Shown here piece by piece: positions 22,801-30,950 of a DNA stretch of 64,000 nt (its first letter is position 1; each line of letters starts with the position of its first letter). The translations under genes and the position numbers were made by a program. Below the pieces are notes generated by a model, which searched no databases, was not told the DNA's origin, and saw only the letters and a list, made by a program, of their open reading frames with translations. This stretch comes from Naegleria lovaniensis (taxonomy: Eukaryota; Heterolobosea; Eutetramitea; Acrasida; Naegleriidae): assembly GCF_003324165.1 (NCBI RefSeq), contig NW_025407852.1, forward strand, positions 439,747 to 503,746, read 5' to 3'.

Positions 22801-22909
22801 CATGGCTTGGAATAAATTCTTCGTCATCGTTATTCAATTCGGGATCATCTTCATCACCAAGTTTTTTGGTGCTACTACTTGTCTGCTTGCGGTGAGCCTG
22901 CAAAGGCAT
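19877..22909 (-). CDS. Zn(2)-Cys(6) binuclear-cluster transcription factor
   Basis: The single-exon frame encodes 1010 residues. After an acidic N-terminus, residues 76-103 form a complete fungal-type Zn2Cys6 cluster: C76, C79, C86, C93, C96 and C103, with basic residues between (CRKGHRKCD, CKRKGKEC). A basic stretch follows (KRNRKAKA), then a His/Glu-rich charged region. A long helical middle part resembles the regulatory region these factors carry, and an Asn/Ser-rich tail ends the protein. Such factors bind CGG-type half sites as activators or repressors. They are abundant in fungi and scattered in amoebae. Target genes cannot be inferred. Confidence 0.85.
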   Translation of the reverse strand: MPLQAHRKQTSSSTKKLGDEDDPELNNDDEEFIPSHDEESEDEEEMNDGSDDVDQQNKTTSGQVIEVLQMYSPIACRECRKGHRKCDKALPICSNCKRKGKECVYPQAKRNRKAKAPTRVLMPVSDDKKTQQHDQTMVENKEEETEHHHEEKKQQKEKKKSPPTHHHTRGTLHLHESTSKDAKLHKGTKHTHEDVESEEEEEESAEPFVPSELSRPRDERQPAHKRIEMTTTVQPEESPLEKLKTYTLKEVLIMHQEKLAKKEAISDERKLSLVRDFCLYDSLVSFYILNNEEVDNKKSDTMLKKFLLCTLYKTFNIGGQKHTHHHHHHEPMHLFSHRPEPVQKGVHKTHHMQEHLHKPYPHLQVSTSLYGYGYSKEAELDTPTSISISTPSPQLAHLIGYDSDHLQQIVQQIENDSHIPHHTINEIDLALMFCIQGAAFERIGSRDISDELFLQAKRILKKFYKYLKDSSRVPMTYPVFHLMVAFAYLAQHLSFHKPALSRSYIDVVCKYLVANILSKEGQEQSLRIELPQHGWKTYRSSASWNSEEHVLHKLIANVHTLLFNHTPNNPSLSDMCELLAHLNEAHLSNVYSQFSLIFKFQKLTDSIDITEFLIKTLKQKMSHKAKFDGLPKSPKSDEFLYEYSYLHIHEEDEKRIRGIGNETSFWIDNYLSIPCTLLKNKLDSKISSALNAEPKISSEECYERLRLAKEFFLFGNSLIKSFVSAIGLNTALLTSLSIVECMAILISKIFDSNSGACEDPTCKSDHSEDNRFPKPNSSITVHSAYSIIDLTRNATFPYCSLVILPCITKALEVQLEELELLQSTALLNGVFGLYGSQDVLSSGLDDLPIVVGITEIPNHNIPRVKQYLKWGLEAINTLENIHGNVHKYDDLKERVRKILSTEQGDSSQQISVVPTYSIDPTAGFSSTIHKGNTTKMEPLESETPLLMEPSTPLMSLDLQLGSKDFNSSNNMIVTNNILSALALSNGNGNHPQNSSSSLMVDEVNPQENNE

Positions 22910-23170
22910 TTGTGGTTCTTTTTTTGTCGGTTGTTTTTCAATATTTCCTTATTTGTTTTTAATCTTCTTTGGGGATCTACAACTGAAAGTATTGAAACAA
23001 TCGTGATGTAATCAAAAACGTGAAAATGGTGAATAGGATTTAATAATACATGTTTGTGCTCGGGCTTTCAATGTAGAAAAATGCAATAAGAATGAATGTT
23101 TTTTGAAGTTTAATATCAAGAGTAAGTGGTCAATATTCACACGTCCTTAATCATGTCGTTCGTTTAGGAC

Positions 23171-25062
23171 TTATTTATATGTGAGCGTACCTGCGTGCTC
23201 CCACTTGATCTTGTATAAAGGTATTACTTGATCTGGATTGAAAATAATGACTTCACTGCAACCATCAGGACTCACATGAGAATCATATCCAGACTCCAAA
23301 GGACGTCCAGTTTCAACTTGATTCATGTGGAAGGCTTTTCCAATGAGAACCATACAAATCAATAAATACTGGTTGCGAGAATAAGCCATGGAAAGACCAG
23401 GATATTCTATATAAACAATAATTGGAGACGTGAACATTCTACGTGAAACAAGTCACAAAAGAAGCAACATACCTGAAAAGTAAAAACCTTTGCCATACCA
23501 ACCCATATCAGTGGTCGATCCAATCTTTTCAATTAAAAAGTTAGTTCTAAACAGTGTTTAAAATGATGTAAACATCACCTATTTTCTACATGTTTCCACA
23601 CAATTCACACTTACCTTAAAATATTTTCCATATTGGTTTCAGAAGTACCATGGAATAATCTATCAACAATGAATTTAACAAAAGATAAGAATAAATGGAA
23701 TTTCACAATGATGAAAGTAATGCAAAATACTTACAATAAGGGTTTCATACTTTCCAATAAAAATCCATGCTTCTTGGCTAATTCTTTCTTACAATTATTA
23801 AATCGATTCATAATATTAGGATTAACCACATATTCAACTTCAGAAATATATGCAGTAGGATATGAAGAAGCATAGGCTGGAGAAGCACCCATACGGTGAA
23901 ATTGTGACTCACAAAATCGGTAGTGAATTTGTTCTCCCTCCAAATCAAAAACATTGGTTGGACGAAGCGAGTACTTTCTTAATTCTTCCAAATTAGATGG
24001 CTTCTTATTGTCACCACTTGAAAAGACAGTATTCCATTGTTGCAAATAATTGAGCTCTCCCCTGCAGTAAAAGCGAACATTTCTGTGCTTCTTTTCTTCC
24101 AATAATCTCTTCTCTACCAGTTTTCTCTCTTGCTCAATGATTTTTCTTTTATGTTCCAATTCCCATTCATCATCATCGACCGTGACATCTCGAGATTTTG
24201 GAGTAGGTCTTCTAATTCCTTCTTCCTCTTCAATAGATGCCAATTCTTCAGGTGTCAATACAGCAGCTCGATCGGCCAACAATTTTTGCTTTTCTTGCAT
24301 GATTTGAGTATACTTCTTTTCAAGTTCAAGTAAATCGTTCTTTTTGGCCTCGATTGAGGAAGAGGCTGAAATCTTGCTGACTTGTTTTAATTCTTTTGCT
24401 ATTGCTTCAGGTGGAGTTTGCAATTCAAATTCATTCATGATGGATTTTCCAGACTTCAAAGCCAAGTAATGACCATAATCAACAATGCAAGAACAAGTCG
24501 AAGGTACAGCTGGAGAACCTGAACTGGTCAAATAGATGTATTTTCTATCGGAAGGTACAGGATCAACCTGAACATGAACGATGGCAGTTGATGATGAAGA
24601 AGAATTCTTGTTCTTTTGTTTAAACTCAACCTCCTTCTTGATCTCGCTCTGATACAAGGACAATAAGTGCAAAACGGTTGGTTTGTATTGAACACTCTCT
24701 TTCAGGGTTTGAAGTTCTTTCAAATCGGTGTCTTGATATTGGGGTATGGTGTGGGGTGAGAGACTGAGAACTCGAATCTTGTTTTCAAGTCCAGTCTCTT
24801 TGATGGTCGTTGTAGTTTGGGAGGTACTTGTTGAAGTAGTAGTCGAGGACATGGTTGTTGTGGTTGATGATGATGAACTTGTTTCAGTAGTTGTGGTTGT
24901 GATGGATTTGGTTTGTTCCACGACTGGGATCATCGGAGATGGATCCGAAGTTGTTGTATTGCTGTTCGCATTACTACCAGAATTACCATTACTACTGGTA
25001 GCATTGGTGTTGGATTTACTATAGGCTCCACCACTTTTGAAGAAGTTGAAAATGGAAGTCAT
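23171..25062 (-). CDS. Poly(ADP-ribose) polymerase-type transferase (four exons)
   Basis: Exons are complement(23171..23406, 23473..23546, 23615..23659, 23735..25062). All introns are GT-AG and the phases match, giving 560 residues. The N-terminus is a Ser/Thr/Asn-rich linker followed by a charged coiled coil. The C-terminal ~170 residues are a PARP catalytic domain: an SEVEYVVNP approach, LFHGTS (H446), WYGKGFYFS (Y480), GYDSHVSPDG and SEVIIFNPDQ (E534). The H-Y-E triad used by polymer-forming PARPs is therefore present. No WWE, zinc-finger or ankyrin domain was seen. It probably ADP-ribosylates proteins; targets are unknown. Confidence 0.88.
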
Positions 25063-25318
25063 TGTTGTTTGAATAAAGGTGAGGATGATCGGGATGAATG
25101 AGGTGTTACTAATGAAAACCGTTTGATCTTGAATAATAAATTAATGATGAAACAATCTTTGATGATCAAGAAATTTCAACAGAGAGAGTTCTGAGATTGT
25201 GATCGGTCTGTGAAATTCAATTCTCAATCACTATCGCTTGTTTTTTTTGTGATACTGGAGATTGGAAGTTGAAACGCACTTTGACAACCAAGTTCACTGT
25301 TCGTGTTGCTATGGCACC

Positions 25319-26449
25319 TTACCTTTTGAGTGTTGGTGTGGAATCTTCGTCCATCTGGCTTAGTATTTCTTCTTTTTGCTTCTGAATAAGAGTTAATGTA
25401 TTCGCGTCCATGTCCAGTGGTTTTGAATTTGACCCTTCTGATATCAGTTTTGTCAGAACTTCACAATCTTCAAGGGCCTTCTCGAATTCTTGCATTTCTT
25501 TCCGAGCATGAGATCGACCCAAGTATAAATCTGTCAAAAATTCGCAACCTAATAACAATACATGTTCTGTACAATTCTTCTCAACAATTTGAATGGCTTT
25601 TGTGAAGCATGTTTGTGCTTGTTCATAATCCTTCAACTTGATATGAATTTCTCCTAATAATTTATAAATATGGAGATCAAATGCATGACTATGGGACTGG
25701 AGTGCCAAATTCAAGCTTGAAATTGCCTTATGCAATGAATTACCTTCCTTAAATAAACATAATCCCATCAAATAATACATCTTGTTGGTGTCACAAGCTA
25801 CGTTTCCAATAGTAACAATCTCAACAGCTTCAGCAAGGTCTAGTTTTGCTTTTCCAAAATCTTGCAACTCAATAAGACATTCTGCTCGTAACAATTTCGA
25901 GTCAACTTTAGATGGACTCAGTTTCTCTAAATTAATTGCAGCATTAAGCTCCAAAATTGCATCCACATAATTTTTCTGATTCATTAAAAGGATAGCAATA
26001 TTCCTCAAGCTAGCAATCAACGTTTCTCGTTGACCCTTTTGCCACTTTTTCCCTTGAATTCGAGTACAAGTGACATATTTACGAAATTCTTTTATAGCTG
26101 TGTTTGAATCTCCCATTTCCATTGCGTCTAATCCAGCCTGAAATTTGTCTAAATCAAGCATTGATGGTTTCCGAACCACTTCTTGTAGATCTCGGAAAAG
26201 TGTATCTTTGTTTTTTGGTTTTTTATCATGACGTAATTCTTTGAGAAATTCGTTCGAACGTCGAGAGTGTGTATTCTTGAAAGTGCTTGGCTCTATAGAA
26301 TTTTGGCTTGAATGTAATATGATGAATGAAAGAGAGAAATGCTGTACAAGAAGGTGGTTGTCCAATGATGATCCGAATGTATGATACAATAAGAATGGAA
26401 TATTTTGCTTTTTGAATGGATTGTGAAACAAAAAATGAATTTTTAACAT
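25319..26449 (-). CDS. Tetratricopeptide-repeat protein
   Basis: The frame gives 376 residues from ATG 26449. From about residue 100 it is a run of helical TPR units (FQAGLDAMEMGDSNTAIKEFRKY, LLRAECLIELQDFGKAKLDLAEA, LLGEIHIKLKDYEQAQTCFTKAI). The first ~70 residues are hydrophobic and basic (MLKIHFLFHNPFKKQNIPF), which may be a targeting sequence. TPRs act as scaffolds. The stop codon is formed by AGGTAAGG, which resembles a splice donor, so a further 3' exon is possible. The specific family is not recognised. Confidence 0.75.
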   Translation of the reverse strand: MLKIHFLFHNPFKKQNIPFLLYHTFGSSLDNHLLVQHFSLSFIILHSSQNSIEPSTFKNTHSRRSNEFLKELRHDKKPKNKDTLFRDLQEVVRKPSMLDLDKFQAGLDAMEMGDSNTAIKEFRKYVTCTRIQGKKWQKGQRETLIASLRNIAILLMNQKNYVDAILELNAAINLEKLSPSKVDSKLLRAECLIELQDFGKAKLDLAEAVEIVTIGNVACDTNKMYYLMGLCLFKEGNSLHKAISSLNLALQSHSHAFDLHIYKLLGEIHIKLKDYEQAQTCFTKAIQIVEKNCTEHVLLLGCEFLTDLYLGRSHARKEMQEFEKALEDCEVLTKLISEGSNSKPLDMDANTLTLIQKQKEEILSQMDEDSTPTLKR

Positions 26450-26556
26450 TTTTTTTGTGAATTTAGATTATTGTTGTTTGAATTGATCAATTCTGATTAT
26501 TGTTGAAAGTAATCATCCGCTTTATTCCTTCACCCCTAATTGTATCAAATTCCCAT

Positions 26557-27549
26557 TTAAAGAGTGAATTTTGAGGTTTCATAATTGTCCCAAAGTGTTT
26601 CCATATGTTGAGCAATTTCTTTTCCATAAATTTCTGAAGACAAATCAAACGCTTCTCTGAGACAACCTTTGACAATTAAATCTCTGTCCGAGATGCCTAA
26701 TTGAGTATGAGTGTTTCTGTTCTTAATATGAATGGAGTAATCTTTTTCATCGACTTTATAGACACGAGAAAATCCTTTCATATGAGCCACCAATTGTGGA
26801 GCTGTGGTGTCAGCAGAATAACACAAACTCACTACTGAACACAACTCTCGTAATGCAAGGAATACATGAAATCTATTTTGCAATACAGCTCCATAGCCAT
26901 GAGTCAAGAGAAATTGATGCAAAATCGGGTGAAGAGAAAATGTCTTGTCTGCCAATTTCACATAATTCTTTTCTCCATAAATTTGTTTCATGGCTTCTGT
27001 TCCAAGATCTTCACGCACGAAAACACTCTTGAATAACAAATCTCCATCCAATGGTGTACATAATTGTAACCAATCTTTTTCATTACGTGTCAGATGATGT
27101 TTATCTTTACCACTGCCTCCAATAAAAGTCTTTTTCATGGCAGCCAAGGCGTTCAAAACTTTTGGAAAGCCAACAAACACATGAGTTTGAGAGACTACCT
27201 CTACTGCCATCGGAATTAATAGTTTACAATGATATGCCTTGGAATGTTCTTGATAATGATGATGATGATGATGAGAATTGGCAGCAATTTGATCATTCAG
27301 TTCCAACAAGCCTTGAAATTCATCACTCAGGGCGTGATAATCTCCCTTCGTTGTCAAGGCCACCATTTTACAGAGAAGTCTACATTCATCCGATAAGATA
27401 TTTGGCTGTTGGTGTTGATTTAAATTTTTCAAATGAGCCACTGATCGGTGAAATCTTCGCAATGATGGATATTTACAATAGATCGATGGTGCCGCAGTTG
27501 ATGAAGTCAACAAGGAAGACGGTTTGAGAAGGGATTGCAGTTTTTTCAT
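26557..27549 (-). CDS. Mitochondrial-type tandem carboxymuconolactone-decarboxylase-like protein
   Basis: The start is taken as ATG 27549 (MKKLQSLLKPSSLL), giving 330 residues. The first ~40 residues are basic and free of acids (SLRRFHRSVAHL), a good mitochondrial presequence. Two CMD/AhpD-like segments follow. The first contains AVEVVSQTHVFVGFPKVLNAL, matching the family's GFP-containing helix. The second contains ALRELCSVVSLCYSADTTAPQLVAHMKG. CMD proteins include decarboxylases and peroxidase-associated AhpD, but the CxxC pair of AhpD is not present here. A His run (residues ~93-98) lies between the presequence and the first domain. The enzymatic role is unknown. Confidence 0.7.
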   Translation of the reverse strand: MKKLQSLLKPSSLLTSSTAAPSIYCKYPSLRRFHRSVAHLKNLNQHQQPNILSDECRLLCKMVALTTKGDYHALSDEFQGLLELNDQIAANSHHHHHHYQEHSKAYHCKLLIPMAVEVVSQTHVFVGFPKVLNALAAMKKTFIGGSGKDKHHLTRNEKDWLQLCTPLDGDLLFKSVFVREDLGTEAMKQIYGEKNYVKLADKTFSLHPILHQFLLTHGYGAVLQNRFHVFLALRELCSVVSLCYSADTTAPQLVAHMKGFSRVYKVDEKDYSIHIKNRNTHTQLGISDRDLIVKGCLREAFDLSSEIYGKEIAQHMETLWDNYETSKFTL

Positions 27550-27630
27550 TTTTTTGGGGTTAACTTTTAAGACACTGGAGAGATAATAGATTTCAATCAA
27601 GCTTTATTGAACGAAATATTTGTCATGTTA

Positions 27631-29022
27631 TTATTCAAGTTTTATCCATAAATTAATGGACTTGCTAATGGATTTAGATCCAGATGATAATTTGTGATAT
27701 TTAGATGGATTGCTTTTCATAAAATCTTTTAGAGATTGCTTGCTTGGTTGAGTGACAGCAAATAATTCTTTAAGGAGCTTGAAAATTTCTCGAATGGTAC
27801 TATTGGTAATGCTCAAATAACATCCAATGTATCGAAAGGCAATGTGGAAAATGGTAGAATCCTCCAAATCTCTGTCATGAATCAATTGCTTCAGGAAGTT
27901 TAGATTCCCAGAGTCACCTCCTCCTGCTGGCAAATGCATATTACTTGCTGCAGAGAAACCATAACGTGAAAGCAGGAAATTACAAATCACTCGTGTCACT
28001 TCTAAATCATTCATGACAATACTTTCCATTAAAATATTTCTTCCAAAGCCATTCTTTGAGAGGAGAGCTTTGTGGAATTGTTCTTGACCAAACAAGGTTT
28101 TACCTTCTTCTAAAATTGTCGACAAGAAATATACATGACTGGGAACGGTGACAGCACATCCATCACATCCTCCTTTTCCACCAAAATTTGTTGTGGTCAC
28201 CTCTTCCTCACTGTCTCTGAACATTCCTCGTTTGTCTTTTAAACAATGAAATAAGGGAATTTCTCCTCGGTGGTTTTTCTTTAGAATAGTTTTGGAAGAG
28301 TGGAGAGCTAAATATCTCACCGCTTGAATGTCTTTCTTTCTCATTGCGTAATGCATTAAGCTTTCTTGGACTCCCATACCAAATGTCAATCCTCCACTGA
28401 GGTCGATTTGAGCTCCAAAGAGCTGAAGCAAGTCACACATTTCATAATCTCGTCTCTTGAACGCAGAAACAATTGGAAGATTTCCGAAACAATCTCTTCG
28501 TAAGTTCAATTGTTCTTCTCGTACCGATTTCTGTGAGCATAGGAAGGCTACACAGTCTTTTGCTCCTGAATTTACAGCGTAAAACAATGGTTCCAAACCA
28601 TTGGAATCTTTAACGGACCAAAGTAAGCAGTTTTGGTCCATGGTATTATTTACATTTCTATTTACGGTATTACTATTTACAGAGTTATCATTTCTTAGAT
28701 TGTCACTACTATACAATTGGATCCATTCCAGCAAATTGACCCGATTCGTGTCACATGCCAAATGAACTAGTGAAAATTGCTGTCGATCCTTAACAAAAAG
28801 AACTCGACTTGAGAGAACGTTGATGAATTGATGATAAGGCATGTTCCATTCTCTCGAACAAAGAGCTCGGATTAAAGTATCTACAAAATAGATGATAGCC
28901 TTCTCGAGTTGTTGATTTGAATTGAGTTGCTTCTGCCCCAATGATGGAACTAAATGATCCAAATAGATCAATGAAAAGGAAGACACATTCAAACAAGCGT
29001 CCTCTTGATCCTTGGAGACCAT
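27631..29022 (-). CDS. Ankyrin-repeat protein, paralogue of the gene at 5705-7786
   Basis: The start is taken as the first in-frame ATG, 29022 (MVSKDQEDACL), giving 464 residues. The frame is open a little further upstream without an ATG, so an extra 5' exon is possible. Ankyrin units include SLVHLACDTNRVNLLEWI, EPLFYAVNSGAKDCVAFL, GNLPIVSAFKRRDYEMCDLLQLFGA and ESLMHYAMRKKDIQAVRYL. These line up one for one with the protein at 5.7-7.8 kb, including the shared KTILKxNxR step. This copy lacks the long Ser-rich inserts and the C-terminal tail. It is a binding or scaffold protein of unknown function. Confidence 0.75.
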   Translation of the reverse strand: MVSKDQEDACLNVSSFSLIYLDHLVPSLGQKQLNSNQQLEKAIIYFVDTLIRALCSREWNMPYHQFINVLSSRVLFVKDRQQFSLVHLACDTNRVNLLEWIQLYSSDNLRNDNSVNSNTVNRNVNNTMDQNCLLWSVKDSNGLEPLFYAVNSGAKDCVAFLCSQKSVREEQLNLRRDCFGNLPIVSAFKRRDYEMCDLLQLFGAQIDLSGGLTFGMGVQESLMHYAMRKKDIQAVRYLALHSSKTILKKNHRGEIPLFHCLKDKRGMFRDSEEEVTTTNFGGKGGCDGCAVTVPSHVYFLSTILEEGKTLFGQEQFHKALLSKNGFGRNILMESIVMNDLEVTRVICNFLLSRYGFSAASNMHLPAGGGDSGNLNFLKQLIHDRDLEDSTIFHIAFRYIGCYLSITNSTIREIFKLLKELFAVTQPSKQSLKDFMKSNPSKYHKLSSGSKSISKSINLWIKLE

Positions 29023-29469
29023 CCAGGAAGTACTGGACGAATGGAACCCATCTTCCCGATGAGAAGGTTTGTTTGATTCGCCACAACACACATTTGAAAG
29101 GTTCTCTCAACCACGTGTTGTAGTAGCAATCCTTCATCGAATTGAATCATCTTGATTGAACTAGTTTCTTTGGATATATTGATGAAGAATCAATTTCAGA
29201 TATATAAATACTGCAATCACGTTGAGCAGAGTGTGTTGGTTGAATAGAGATGTTGTTGATTTTTGTTTTTTCGAAAGATTTCGTAAGTTTAAAAACGCTA
29301 AAACTGTTCTTTCATGAAAGGATGTTGTTGTATGTCCATCCGTTTGTGTCACTCCGCAAGCATTGGAATGAATGATCTTGGTCATTAGGTTTTGTTTTAA
29401 TATTATGAAGCCAGCATTTGGTTAAGGTGATCCGAAAAGAGACAACGATGTCTCAGCTGTCGTGCCATG
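29023..29469. other. Region upstream of the ankyrin gene, nothing certain
   Basis: About 450 bases contain the probable leader of the ankyrin gene and short overlapping frames without coding character. No RNA gene or repeat was recognised. Confidence 0.4.
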
Positions 29470-29781
29470 TCATTGTACCAAATAGGGAATTTGCACAACA
29501 ACTGAGGTCAAAGGATTTCTGATAAAAGGTTTCATCAAGAGATTTGTGAGCCGTTCAACTTTGGGTTTGGTGCTTTCATAACAGGTTGTCTCATTCCAGA
29601 AGCCAAAACCGAAATCCTTAATGGTCATTCTTTTCAGTGCTTGTTCACGATGAGCCTTGTTAACTTCATGAAGAACAGAATAGGATAGACAACAAAGCAA
29701 GAAAGTGACCACGTAAGGGTCAGCTGCTTTGGATTTGTTTCGAACAAATTTTCTCAAACTCCTGGTCAAGTGAAAGTTCAC
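29470..29781 (-). CDS. Hypothetical small ORF or exon
   Basis: The open frame has about 100 codons and contains one hydrophobic segment (VVTFLLCCLSYSVL) with basic flanks. No ATG lies at its 5' end: the frame begins just after a stop. If it is real, it is an exon; TTGACCAG followed by GAG could be an acceptor at about 29760. It resembles nothing I know. Confidence 0.25.
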   Translation of the reverse strand: MNFHLTRSLRKFVRNKSKAADPYVVTFLLCCLSYSVLHEVNKAHREQALKRMTIKDFGFGFWNETTCYESTKPKVERLTNLLMKPFIRNPLTSVVVQIPYLVQ

Positions 29782-29793
29782 AATTAGTTTTCA

Positions 29794-30036
29794 TCAATGA
29801 TGATGATACGATTCCAATTCCACTCCATATTGATCCACAACTGAAAATTCCAACTCACTCGAAACTCTAAGTTTGATCCATGCACAATTTGAAACTCTCC
29901 ATTTTGCGTTCCCACTACTTGAAATAATCCAAAGAGCATATAGAGAGCAGCACTTTCCCAACCATTCTCCTCCGTTGAGAAGATATAGCAAGATGATACT
30001 TTCTCCTCCAGCAGTGAACTGATGACATGATTTCAC
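29794..30036 (-). CDS. Small hypothetical protein
   Basis: The frame of 80 residues has an ATG start (MKSCHQFTAGGESIILLYLL) and a hydrophobic first half, and ends in a short His run. It could be a small membrane protein, or a first exon of the frame at 29470-29781. No family was recognised. Confidence 0.3.
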   Translation of the reverse strand: MKSCHQFTAGGESIILLYLLNGGEWLGKCCSLYALWIISSSGNAKWRVSNCAWIKLRVSSELEFSVVDQYGVELESYHHH

Positions 30037-30244
30037 ATTGGCGTGGTGTTGAACTCATTTTTTTGTTTGTTGGTTTTTGTAATAACGTTAGTTTTTTGAA
30101 ACAAACGATGCGTATTACTATTATTAATTCAAAATTATGAAACATGTATGATTACGTGGAAATAAGGTGGGTAGTAAATTGTTCCCACCGGGAGAACTTG
30201 GAACATGTTAAAAATGAGATAGCAAGGACGGATTACAAAAAAAA

Positions 30245-30867
30245 ATGTCCAAATTATTTTTCAACAAATCGTATGCTCCCACACATTGGGTCATGCAACC
30301 ATTCACCTTGTCGGGAGATCCCAAAGTTATTTGTCTCATTAAATTTAAAAATAATTTTGAATATGTGGTACATTTAAATCCGACAGATCGGAGAGGTTAC
30401 GATCTATTGTTCGATTCATTAATAATCAAGATATGGCATCGACATTCAATCGAGATTACACTACAAGTGAAAGAATTGGACTTGCATTATCACTTCAATT
30501 TACGGCTGAAGCTTATTCAAGAATTTGCCCAATTTCACAATTAGCAGTTGCTGGCAACAATTCACACCAGGTAGATTTGCAAAATCATCTGGTCCTAATG
30601 GGTCATGAAGAGGAACCTTCGTTCTTACATGGTCATGTGTGGGGTAGAGGTATACCAAATGAACAATACGTAGAGAATGTCGAATTAGGAGGACCAATGC
30701 CTGGTGAAATATTTGATATGCGGGCCACTACCAAGGGAGTAAGTGGAAATGAAAGCATGATCTTGTGGAAGGAGCACGAGATGGAAAATGTGGTGAAGAG
30801 AGTCAAGTTGGAAATGTCACAAATTAAGCAAGAGTATGAGGAACAAGGTTTAGTCATTCAATTGTAA
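30245..30867 (+). CDS. Hypothetical protein, frame broken once
   Basis: Two overlapping frames read as one protein. The first starts at ATG 30245 (MSKLFFNKSYAPTHW) and looks coding up to about 30385 (VVHLNPTDR). The frame one base over continues SERLRSIVRFINNQDM and runs to 30867. The second part contains a His-rich turn FLHGHVWGRG and a GGPMPGEIFDMRA segment that look like an active-site or metal-binding fold, then a charged helical tail. One missing base at about 30375-30390 would unite them. I do not recognise the family. HxH resembles histidine-triad proteins only superficially. Confidence 0.5.
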
Positions 30868-30950
30868 CAGTAAGGAGAGAGAATAATGTGTTGTCCACAT
30901 TGCAATAATGAGCCATTTTCATGGATGATCATATGACATTCGGGTGTCAC

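Noticed and set aside
22445-23011. Plus-strand hydrophobic ORF over the Zn2Cys6 N-terminus
   Set aside because: It is the shadow of Lys/Glu-rich codons, which read as Phe/Leu on the opposite strand.
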